A stretch of 64,000 nt of DNA, from positions 7,049,822 to 7,113,821 of the forward strand of contig CP099842.1 in NCBI GenBank assembly GCA_030062745.1, in the 5' to 3' direction. Under the pieces are notes generated by a model. It saw nothing but the letters and a program-made list of their open reading frames with translations, had not been told where the DNA came from and did no database searches. The position numbers were made by a program, and so were the translations under genes. How positions within the stretch are numbered: position 1 is the first letter of the stretch; each line of letters begins with the position of its first letter. The stretch is from Capitulum mitella. Its lineage: Eukaryota > Arthropoda > Thecostraca > Pollicipedomorpha > Pollicipedidae. Of the stretch, positions 21,501 through 32,319 are shown piece after piece.

Positions 21501-24500
21501 CCGCGCGGGCGTCTATTTTTGCTGCAGTCGGAGCGGCTAGCCTGCGGACAAAGGCATCTTGTTTACGCTATCGTGACGCAAGACAGATGGTTCCCGTAAA
21601 CCGGGCCCGAGCGCGGTGCCGTCCAGACCGGGCACACGGCGCGCCGCCCTGCCGGCCCGACACGTGCCGGCCGCCGGCGCAATTGCTCCAGTTATTTATT
21701 CCCGACTAACCGCGGCCGTTTCTCCGAGAGAGCCCTCATTTGAAAGGCTGATGGTGCGGGCGTACGACGCGCGCTGCGCCGCCCGGTCGGCCCGCTCGCC
21801 GACAGCTGCCGGGCCGAGATCGCCAGCTCCGCGCCCGGCCGGCACGCGCCGCGTAACGCATCCGTCACGCAGCGTGACGCGTCCGGGCGCGGCCGGCCGT
21901 GACGGGCGTCCGGCCGGAGCGGGCCGCCGCGATGACGACGCTCGTCCTGCTCTGCGTGTCCGACGGCGGCGGAGAACAAGGAAACTGGCGGCGAACTGCA
22001 GCGGCTATCTGGTGCAGGCCCGCATTACGCATGCATCCGGCGGCCGACCCCGCTCCGGCGCCGATCCCGGACCGTCCCGCCGGCGCCGCGCGGCGCCGCA
22101 CCGGCCGAGCACGCCGGGCCGGCGCGCCGCACGTCCGCCGTCGGCCCGCGGCCGGCCGGGCGGGGGCGGTCCGGCGGACAGTCGGCGCCGCGCCACTGAC
22201 CGGCCGCCCGACCCGCGGCCGGACGTTCGTGACAGCCGCGCGGCCGCGGCAAAGCCCGGTAGCGGCGGCGTCCAGCGGGCCCGATATGGCCGGGACTAAT
22301 CGCATTACCGAGGATACACCGTTCTGCGCCGTGCATTGCCGCAACAGGTGGCCTCCCGTCCGCTCTGTCGCAGTACGGCCGCTCAGCCTGGTGGGAAACA
22401 AAACCGGCCGGAAAACAAGGCGGACAAAGTTTGCCAAGTCCCCGCTGCATGGGACGCACTGCTGCACACCGGCTGAGCTCTGATCCCGCCCAGCTGCGTG
22501 GCCGACCTCTTAAAACCGGCACAACCTCGCAAACGCTTGGAAATCCGGCTGTTTCGCACGGAAACTCACGTCACGCCTCGGCTAAAGGCAAATGTCATCG
22601 ACCCCTGCCAGCTGGTTGGCGGGAACACGGCGGGCAGACCTGACCTCGCTTTGGTCCGACGACGAACAAACCAGAACGAGACCCGGCAAACACGACCCAG
22701 CAAACTCCGCCCAGTCAGCTCCCCGGCAGTCCACGGACCCAGCACTAACCCAGCAGGCTGGACTCGGTACCTCCCGCCCGGGCAGCGGGCCGGCTCCGGC
22801 CGGCGGTCATACCTGCCGATGGCGTAGCGGCGGCGCTGGCCGCGCGGCTGCCGCGCCGGGCAGCGGTAGCACAGGGTCGCCATGGCCGGCCGGCGGGCCC
22901 TCCGCGGCGCCCGCGCGCTCTCCGTCACCCCCAGGCCGCGGCCGCGGGGCACTGGTCGGCCGCTGCCCGACGGCGGGTCAGCGCCGGCGGCGGCGTCCAC
23001 GCGGCGGTCCGTGACGCCGGGCACGGCACGTCCGGCGGCTCGGGTCCGCGTCCCGGCCGCCTGCGAGCGGGCGGCGGCGCGGCGATCGGCTCCGCACGGG
23101 TCGTCCGGCGGCGCGGTGACCCGGCACGCTGGCGCCGCTCAGGACTGCAGGCGGCCGCGGGCGCGACTAGAGCCGGCCGCCGCCGGCCCGGCCGTGTGTC
23201 AACAGCGGCCGATACCGGCCGGAATGTGAAGGACACGACCGCGATCGCAGCCGATGGCTACACGCCCCCTCCCCGGCGCGGCGCGCCGATAAAACGCCGC
23301 CGCCGGCCGGCCGACGCACGGACGCGCCGCACCGGACGGCGAGACGTCACGCCGTCACGGGCGTCGGGGGGTGACCCGTGGCGGCTCACGGCCGGCGCAG
23401 CACGGGGAGAACTCTCCGCTGCCGGGGAGAGCATGACACGACGAAACGCAGCGCCGAACATGCTCTGCTGTACAGGTAGACTACGGTAGACAGAGACTGT
23501 CGCAGGAAAATCAGCCAACGGGAGATAGGCGAGCAGATACGACAAGTCGAAAGGCTTTTAATCCCAGCTATTTGACGCCCTCGCAATCATCTGGTAATAA
23601 TTTTTGTATCAAGGCCGAGTTACGTCACTCGTCGAGAGTCATACCACACGTCCTCAGGTTCGGATTACTTGGTAAGGGTTCTCAGCATAATGTGATATGG
23701 TGTCCTCCACCGACAATGACACATGATTACATGCCATAAAAGTTAATGATTCAGACAGACATTAGTTTCAGCCGTTCTAAAACATATGCTGTCACTTCGT
23801 TTCGATGTTTTGAATTCTCCACGAGTTTTAGCAGCCAAACCTGGTTGTGAGGACGCCTGACCAGATAATTAACAAATTCTGCACGCTAAACAAAACTAGT
23901 CGGCTGTCTCCCATGGAATCGAGGCCTGATATTCGCACTGTCACCGACAAAGCAGCCCTCTGGCCGTCTGATTTTCCCACGTCCGACGACCGTTCGTTCC
24001 CGCCCGAGGCAAATGAACTGACAGAGCCCGGCCGACAAAGAGGACGGCACAGGACGGATGGACGGACGCGGCGACCAGACAGGTGGCAGGGCCGGCCGGT
24101 GCCCCGCTCCGCGCACCACCCCGCCAGGAGGGCCTAGCGCGCGCCAGTTAGTGGAGCTCGCCGGCCGCACCAGTCCGGCTCCATCAGCCGGCACCAGTCA
24201 CCAGACGACACCTCTGCACCGACTCCGGACGCAGAGTTCGCGATGGGCGGCACGGCGCGGCCATTACAACAGACGCCGTCTGAACACAGACGGGGTGTCG
24301 GAGCAGGTAACTACCCGGCGCCCACGGCCGCCGCGCTGACCATGGGTGGACTTTATGGTAAGCTGGAGATGTAAGTGTAACCCAAACTTCGCAAAGACTT
24401 TACATAGGCCTATGCATGGAGAGAACAGGGCTCAGAATGGCGTGTGCATCCCAAAAAATTTGGAAAACTTCCGTTCCTGGCGCTGACACAAACGCAGCCA

Positions 24501-26450
24501 TCCGCTAGCTCGCCGCGGTCCGAGTCCGCGGGCGTTCACTGCCGGCAGTCCGGTGCGGCGACCTGCGATGCGCGCCCAAACAGCGAGCGTCCGGTCACGG
24601 GCGACTGGAGCAGGCTGTTAGCCGGGGCAGCCAGACGGCAACGGCACATCGCAGGCCGGACGCCGGCCAGTCCTCGCGCCCGAAGCTAGAGTGTCAGAGC
24701 CGGAGACCCCGACGTCGTGTCGGAAGCGCGAGTGACGGCTCGGGTCCCTCGGCAATGTGGCCGGGTCGGAGGGCCGGCTGCCGGGTGGCGCGCGGCCACA
24801 GCGCATGCCGCGAAGTCGCCGCCCCGGCGGGCGGTCGTCAGCGCCAGCACAAGTTAGCTCCGGGAGGTGTGTCCCCGGGGCGGCGGTCAGCGGGCACGGC
24901 GGATGTGCCGCGCCGCCCCGGGAGCCTCTGTGGACCACGCCGGAGCCGGCCGAGCCGCAGCCGCAGCCGCCCCGCCGGCGGACGGACGGACGTGATAAGA
25001 CAGCCGTGGCCCGGCCCAGCCCGGTCCGCTGCCGGCGCCGGCGGCGGCCGCCCGACCGAGCGGCACCGGTGCGATTCGAGTCAGCGAGGCGACACAAAGC
25101 CGTCGGGCGGCGCAGCGGCGCAGCGCGCTCCCGCCGGCCTCCGGACAGTGAACCGGCCGGCCGTGGGAGGCGCCGCTCCGGAGTAACATACGTCTTCCCC
25201 GGCAATAACTGCCACGGCTGAATGGCATTACCATGACGGCAAGCGTCACTGATGCCCGGCTGTTCGGTGCAGCGTGAGGATGCTGCAGACCGCCATCACG
25301 ATGTCGCCGGATTCCGCTATCGGAAGACGATCACAACCGCCACAGCGCTCGCGTGCAGTCAAATCCGCCTCCCACGCCGCATCACCGGCCGCGGACAAAC
25401 AAGCCTCGACGAGCCGACTATCTGTGGCGGACCGCCGGGGCGCCGCCGGGGCCCGGGCGGCGGCCGGCCGCGGCGTCCACGCCCGCCGGCCGGCGAAAGT
25501 GACGGCTGGACGCGCCCGCGACGGCGGCGACGCTGGCGGCCGGCCGCGCAGCCGACTGACGGCTGGGGGAGACCGTGGCGCGGACGCGTGGGCGACGGGC
25601 GCGCCCGGCGGAACTCGCCGGCCCTCCCAGACGCTGGTGAATCCCCACTTGCCACCGCGGCCACCGTCGGACGGGCCGCTCCAGTTCACAGGCGTTCTCG
25701 GCACGCCGTTTGCCGGAAGGCGCTTGCAAGACGCCAGCTGCGGCCGCCGATTTCCGCCGTGGCGCAAAGGAGCCGCACAGCCGGCGGCGGCGGCGGCGGC
25801 GGCTGGGCCGGAACGGTCGCCTTTCTCCGCGGGTCGCGGCAGCCGCACGCGGCCGCGGCGGCGGCGGCGCGCACCCACGCCATGCTCCGCGCCGACCGCA
25901 TGACGCAAGCGAGCAAGATGGCGCAAACGGCGTGAAACCTCCCAGGGCGGCGCCGCCGCTCGGCGCGCGGCCCGGAGCCGCGTCCGGCACGTGCGGAGCT
26001 GCCGCGTCGCGACCTCCCGCCGAATGTCCGGCTCGGGAACGCAGCCAGCGGTGGGCCGGATCGGCCAGCGGCGGCGGCCGATCCTTCCGGCCAGCCGGCC
26101 GGCCGGTGACGTCACGGACCGGAAGTGGTCGGGTCCGGCCCGCGGCGGCCGGACGCGGCCATCAATAACGGAGGCGCGCCCGCCCTGTCTGCCGGCGGCC
26201 GCCGCCAGCCCGGCGGCTCGGTCGGCCGCACTCCGGTCGCCGCGGCGGCAGAGCACTGGAGCGAGCCGCCGCCGCCCGAGCAATGGGTGGATCCCCCGCC
26301 CTCCCAGGAGACGCAAATCCTCGTTGGCCGACCCACGGCACAGTCTCGGAGGAAGAAGCCTGATACATTCGTCAACCACAGTTCACTGTCTCGTTACGCA
26401 TCCCAGCACACTTCACTGGCACGCAGTGGAATTTTGAATATGGGCGTCCG
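18600..26450 (-). other. GC/CpG-rich block with no provable gene; likely 5' region of the RhoGAP gene
   Basis: Nearly 8 kb with dense CCGGCC/GCCGGC words and many CpGs. Long open frames occur on both strands because stop codons are rare in such DNA, and none shows a family motif. An ATTGGCTGAATGGGCG stretch at 21135 (CCAAT box on the minus strand), a CCAATCAGCGG at 19455 and a YY1-like CAAGATGGCG at 25916 are promoter-type words. First exons of the RhoGAP gene could be hidden here. Confidence 0.45.
21131..21157 (-). promoter_or_regulatory. Candidate CCAAT/GC-box promoter element
   Basis: On the minus strand the order is a GC-rich CGCCTCGCCC, then CCAATCAGC, about 3 kb upstream of the first RhoGAP exon I can support. 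This is a word match only; no TATA box or initiator is convincing. Confidence 0.2.
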
Positions 26451-27291
26451 ATCATGATGGCGATGATATGCCGATCCAATCTTTGACGCATCCATCTCAC
26501 AGGAAAGACAACATGAAAAATGTGTGAGCCACTGTGTCAGAAAGAAGTAAAATGATGCTACTTATAATGCACTAGTTGGCAAATTCATGAAGCAAATTCC
26601 ACGAGGTCCACATAAATTTCTGGCAGAAAAGAACTGATGGCACACAAAAAAGAATATGATGTAATAATGCCCAACAGCATCTGAAATATATAGCTAACAA
26701 CAAAGACATGACAGATCAAGAGAATGTAATAACCTTGCACATCAATTTACTTGGCTTACTTAAGCTGTACTTCTGGTATGAGTTCAACATCACTTCATTA
26801 TTCATACCACACTTCAAAACTCATCCACACCTGCTCAATGTTATGTGATACATATTACTGTGTATGTAACAAAAGTGCTTTGATACACATGAACTCCAAA
26901 ATCATGTAAATTGGGAGCAGCACTGCTGCTGCATATCTGTAGAATAACTATGTGTTAGTGATTGTGACTATGCACATAAAATAGCCATTCATTTTCTAAA
27001 TGTGGCAACAGGGCTGGCTTATCCTTGCCATGTGGTTAACTCCCTTTTTCATGTCTCCATGCTTAAAAATATATGTCACACCAACCCTTCACACAGCAAA
27101 TACAAGACATGAGAAAAAAGTCTGAGGAGAACACAGAAATATTTACTTTTTTACAGAGGTGAAACTGCACAACTCATAGGCCCAACACCACCAATGTTAC
27201 TCACTTCTCCAGCCTGCGTGGATAAGGCACAGCCTGCTGGCCGCAGGAGGTGACCACTGTGCCAAACGTTGCTGCTCGTCTATGCATCCTC

Positions 27292-28323
27292 TCAGTCCAG
27301 GAAGTCATCCCACATGTCAACTGTCAATAAAAGACATCAATTAGTAGAGGAATAAAACTGCCAAATTACTACATGCCTGGTAAAAGATGACTTGTTTTAT
27401 GATCTTACTTGAACTGGTATTTTGTTTTTATGACCTTACTACTTATGATCTGATATGGTCTTACATACTTTTGTTATGGAACCTTCAAATCACATCATAA
27501 AACAACATTTTGTTATTTGACCTCTTAGTTTCATATGACCAACTTTACTTCTGACAAATACTGCTACTGGTCTATTACAGGTACAAGTCTATTTATGCAC
27601 ATCTATTTTAAATACAGGTTTAAATACAGGTCTATTTTATTTCCTTTTTGCAGCAGATTAGCTAATGCTTAGTACCAAGAAATCATGTGTCTATTGCATC
27701 TAATATCCATCCAATGGATGGCTATTATGGATCTGCATCATTAACACACATATCACCAATAACACACTGCAAGCTATGACACTGATACAAATAAGATAAT
27801 AACAAACCATTGCAAGCTACCTAAATGACAAAAGCATATCCCAACAGACTTTCTGCACCTTAACTGTAGATTATGGCAAATTACTGTTCCAGAAACATTA
27901 TGAGCACTTGAAGCATTACCTTTCCATACACCACTTCCACATTGAGCAGTAGTTGTAGACATACAGGGAAAACCTGCAAGACCAGGGATCCCAATGTAAG
28001 GGCACTAGACCAGCCATGAACCTTTTACCACGTCATTACCAGGTTAGGTCACATTCATTAGGACAGTGCACATTTAACCATTTTGATGACTGAAGGTCAA
28101 CATGAATGATAGTGATGGTGGTGGGGATATTGTTGCTGAGAGAATTAATAGTGCATAAGACTGAAAGTTAATGAAACATCATTTAGTATACATAAACTGC
28201 ATTTCCATTCTTCTTCAGGCTTAATTAAAAAAACAGCAACTGCTGAGATATGATGGTGAATTTCTTACCACAACAAGCCCTACACAGTTCTGGCATTCCA
28301 AGAGGGAGCATGGACAGGCCCAT
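27292..28323 (-). CDS. Candidate 45-residue cysteine-rich microprotein, three coding exons
   Basis: Minus-strand segments 28323-28269, 27973-27920 and 27320-27292 join to 138 nt: ATG, 45 codons, TGA. The junctions are TTGTG/GTAAGA, TTGCAG/GTTTT, GGAAAG/GTAATG and TTGACAG/TTGAC. The product begins MGLSMLPLGMPELCRACC and ends VWKVDMWDDFLD. It has Cys at 14, 17, 18, 22 and 30, an acidic C-terminus with a WxxF motif, and no membrane segment. A spliced 5' exon (28522 upward) and a CCAAT/GC-box pair lie upstream. No family is recognised. Another frame is also open across the three exons but has no ATG. The locus may instead be noncoding RNA. Confidence 0.35.
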
Positions 28324-28521
28324 GGACAGTGTTCACTAAAAATTAAGATCCACCTGTTACCATATCATAACAATCTCCATCTGAATGGTATCAGTGGCAT
28401 TTCAACGTCAAGGTTGCATTATTTTACCCCAGCCCACAGCCTGAGCGATCATAAATGCCTATGTTTTTACAAAAGAAAACCCAGCAGATAATGTTGCCCA
28501 GACTGGACTCCACACACTTAC

Positions 28522-28850
28522 CTAAAAAAATCTCACAACAGTTGGACTTCGACCTCCACAGGCAGCACCGAAATCCACACCACGAACTCCGGCTGCCCAA
28601 CTCCCACGTTCAATTAAGAGGGTTTTGAAGCAGCACACGGTCGCAACGAAGGCCGACATAGAGCCACAGGTTCCTCTTCATCCATGGCCAGTTAGTGTAG
28701 ATTCAACCAGCCCCTCCCAACATCACATCCCAGAAAATCGATAGCCCCTCGGCGTCTGCCAAACGCTCCCGCCGCCCAGCGCCACGGCTGCTCCCACAAT
28801 ACGAGACTGGATCACAACAGCTTGTAGACCCGAATGCGGTGCGCTAGTGC
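28522..28850 (-). other. Probable 5' non-coding exon of the microprotein locus
   Basis: Ends at the near-perfect donor TTTTTAG/GTAAGTG (28522/28521) on the minus strand, 186 bp before the acceptor ATTTTTAG at 28336. It contains two short upstream open frames (starting MDEEEPVALC and MSAFVATVCC), both closed before or at the junction. The 5' limit is not visible. Confidence 0.35.
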
Positions 28851-28873
28851 GCCACTTCTCGCAAACAATCTAA

Positions 28874-28890
28874 CCGCCCCAGGCCATTGG
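28874..28890 (-). promoter_or_regulatory. CCAAT box and GC box upstream of the microprotein locus
   Basis: On the minus strand CCAATGG (28890-28884) is followed by GGGGCGG (28880-28874), about 30-50 bp upstream of the GC-rich start of the 5' exon. This spacing is typical of a TATA-less promoter. Confidence 0.35.
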
Positions 28891-28899
28891 AGCAAATGC

Positions 28900-31600
28900 T
28901 AGAAATGTGTTACTAAATATTTACTTATACCTATAGCAAGCCCCTTATACAAGTATTCCTAATTTTGAGAAGTAAAAAACGGGGTTTCGAATCCAATAGC
29001 GCTGGAGGATCTTGAACAAGCCATACATGATTAAGGCGCAGTGACCGTTAATCTGTTGAGGTTTGCAACCTCGAGCGAAATGCTGGATCCCATTCTAGCG
29101 GACTGGATCCCAGTCCCTGTCACACCATGGGTTTTGTGGTTCTCTGAAGTGACCTGACCACGTTCTTGCTATCAATAACGGACAACGAGGCCCTATCTAT
29201 GCATCTTAGTGCACGAACCACGGCCATGTTTCGGCTACACCGAAGAAATACGATTGTTTTGCATATCCTAAGCTTTTCGTAAATGACATCCCGTCCTTTT
29301 TACCAATTTGTGGGACTAAACGTCATGGAAATGTCGTCTTTCGCCCAAACTCCTTCTCCTTCCTCCAATTCCTCCGCAATTGGAGGAAGGGGGGGGGGTG
29401 GCAAAGAAGCAACTGGGTCAATGCTTCCCAGTCAACGCCCATAGGGTCAATGTAAAACTTCGAAAAAGTTGGGAGGCCGTTGCCCCCTGCCCCCCCCCCC
29501 TTCCCGCGCCCATGCCAAGTGATCGTACAACTGGCTACGCATGTGTTCATGCGGCGTGTAGCAAACTGCCACAGTGCTCGTCCATTTATGCGTAACATGT
29601 TCAGTCACAAACGAGAGACTTTCCAGAAAGTATATCAGGCTCTTAAACTTGTAGACTTCTGACGAACTCACGCGTCGTCACTTCAAACAAGTTATCCCGC
29701 TCTGTGATCATCTCGTTTCCTCTCTTACCGCCAGCGCCCCAATCCAGATAGCGTTACTGTCCGGGTGTGCCGTTTTGTCGCCATCATGCTAGATGTCGTC
29801 ACTGCCGCGAGGTACCTTTGGTCCTCACGGAATATATAGGTGTCGCTACTAACCAACCGGCTACGACGTAACGTGGTTGCCTTTTTTCTTTTCTGTATCT
29901 CCTTCCGTGAACCGCGTCAAAACCCAACTCAGGTGGCCGTCTGATGGCCATGGCGGAGCTGCGGCCACCGCCCCACGAGCCGCGGAGATTCCATTACCGC
30001 ACAGCTTGTCCTCCGCGTCTTTCGTAGCCCATTTCCACCCAGGGCCATAAACAAGGGTGGATTCAAGAAGAATAGACGTTGCGAGCTCCTGGCCGACCGA
30101 TAATGCCGCACAACTGCCAAAAGGGACAAAATTCCCGGATGACTGAATGATCGACCGGACGAAAGGAAATCACCAGCGCCACGGCCGGCAGCCTCTGTCA
30201 TGGTCAACGCAGAGGGAGTCCTCTCCCGGACTAATCTAAACCTAGCCAACCAAAGCAAAGGAAACAACAGCGATCGTCAGTGAGAGTCAACGGCCGGCCG
30301 CCCCAGTGAAGCCCAGAAAAAACACGCTCTCTCCATGTCTAGTTGACCACAAAGGCCCAGTAAATAATGTGAGAACGACCAAAAAAAGCTGCGGTACCTC
30401 CGGCCAGATCTGGGTACAGCAAGTACAAGCGTATTTGCAGAAATCCAAAGGCCCAGAGATCCAGAGAGCCGGAGCAGCGGTGATCTGGGCCGGGGAACCC
30501 ACGTATCCACGTTGGAGAAGGCGTCCAGCCGGAGGGCATCGAGCTCATGCCGACACCGCCGGCGGAGGGGCCGGAACGAAGTTTACCGTCACGCTCACCA
30601 ATAACGAAGAAGTGTACAGATCACCCGAACCCGAAAATGCCCACAGCGGACGCGGCATCGGTGAGCAGGAAGAGTTTGACTGAAGGAGCCGAAAATCCGA
30701 GCTCTCGTCAGACTTTAGACGGAGAGAGAAGGAAGACTGGCTCGGGCGGTGTAAGCGGACGGTTCTGCCCGGGAGTGGTCCGCTGCTTCGCACCTTGCGG
30801 GGCGGCGGTGAGCTGGGTTGAGCCTGGTCACCGTAGACTCAGCCAGCGTTTTTGGCGGAGGCGGCCGGGGCCCGGCGGCCCATGGATCACCGTCCTCTGA
30901 AGATCGCTGACTACATTGAGCCGTCAAGACGTTCAGAGTTACATGTCTCCAAGACGGATTGCCAAACAAGCCAACGGTCGTTACAGCACAAATAAGCTCG
31001 CGGATTCACTCCGACTTGCCAGCCCATCCACATTCTGACCAACAGACCCGAGGTCGTGCGGGGGTTTCAAGCAGTTATGGGTTCCACAAACGTTCTCTTT
31101 TTCAAACGCCCAAGGGGAGGGCCCGATCACCCTCGAGCCATAAGCTATTCCAAATGACGGAACGACGACGGGTTATTAACGCGCGCGTATGACGGCGCTT
31201 GCTCGTGCGTATGCCTAGCGGCAGCCGTTGCACCGCGATGTACATAGAACTTTGGATGAGCTGTATCTAAGGTTAAGGTGAGGGCGTATGTGTCGGACAA
31301 CCGGCGGTGGCCGATCATGGCGTTTATTTATTGGTGCAGGACGTGTCGCAGTTTGACAAACAATAGATGGGGATAAACCGCGATATAAATACTTCAGACT
31401 ATTGAATTTCGAAATGGACGAAAGGTGTGGATCCCAGAAACCGGTGATGGCAGAGGAGCGCCCAGAGGACGGAGACAATGTTGTTTTAGAGTTCAATTGA
31501 CTGCTAGGTTGGTGTCTGAATTTGATCCGGATCATAGCGCTAAGATTCGTCGCCGTAACAAGATTTTTGGTCCGCTTGGCTGGACGAGCCGAAATAGAAT
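28900..31600. other. Intergenic, no supported gene
   Basis: Mixed composition. Short open frames around 30.3-30.9 kb (for example a frame ending at a GTGAGC near 30661) show no family motif and are not consistent across frames. Confidence 0.5.
29358..29390. repeat. 13-bp perfect hairpin beside a G-run
   Basis: CCTTCCTCCAATT and AATTGGAGGAAGG are separated by seven bases and run directly into a G10 tract; a C10 tract follows about 100 bp later. Probably the edge of a small foldback repeat. Confidence 0.7.
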
Positions 31601-32310
31601 CGGGTTAGTAGGTCACCCGGTTAAACCATGCTTGGTCAGTGGACCACTCGAGCCGTGAATTCTGACCTGGCACCCGGCAATCATTCCGGTGGAAGTGGTC
31701 TGGGACCAAGAATCCTACCGCGGTTTGTCTTTAGACGTACGATCAGACAACGTCGGCACCCGCTCTCGTCCGCTAATGACATCCTTATGGTAAGTCCGCA
31801 CAATCCGATCCCGCTCTTTCTGTCAAAGAATACATGCAAATTTGAAAGTCAATTAGTCGCCCGGCTTAACCATTCTGGGACAGTGGACCACTCGAGCAGT
31901 GAATTCTGACTCGGTACCCGGCGGTGATTTCGGCGGAAGCGGTCTGACACCAAAAATTTTACCACGACTTGTCTTTCGGTGTGCGATCAGACGAGAACGG
32001 CAGCCGCCCCCGTCTGCTAACGGCGGCCTAATGATAAGTCCGCACAATCCGATCCCGCTCTTTCTATTGACGAATGCATGCAAATCTGAAGGTTAGTTGG
32101 CCGCCCGGCTTAACCATCCTAGGTCAGTGAACCACTCGAGCAGTGAATTCTGACCCAGCACCCGGCGATGATTCCGGCGGGAGCGATCTGGGACCAAGAA
32201 TCCTACCACGGCTTGTCTTTAGGTGTGTGATCAGACGTGGACGGCACTCGTTTCCGTCTGCTAACGGCAGCTTAATGATAAGTTCGCACAATCATGTCCG
32301 GCTCATTCTA
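31600..32310. repeat. 244-bp tandem repeat, about 2.9 copies
   Basis: The word CCACTCGAGC recurs at 31644, 31888 and 32132, and the whole 244-bp unit (including CCGGCTTAACCAT, GAATTCTGAC, CACAATCCGATCCCGCTC) aligns at roughly 80 percent or better by eye. The unit is not a multiple of three, so the similar open frames in each copy are in different frames and do not form one protein. Confidence 0.85.
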
Positions 32311-32319
32311 CCGCAGATC

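Noticed and set aside
19500..26400. Many open frames of 100-377 codons on both strands in the GC-rich block.
   Set aside because: High GC removes stop codons by chance. Frames overlap on both strands, contain low-complexity Arg/Pro/Ala/Gly sequence and show no family motif.
30547..30660. A proline-rich frame ending at a GTGAGC donor, considered as a first exon.
   Set aside because: A neighbouring frame is equally open, the start context is weak and no downstream exon in phase was found.
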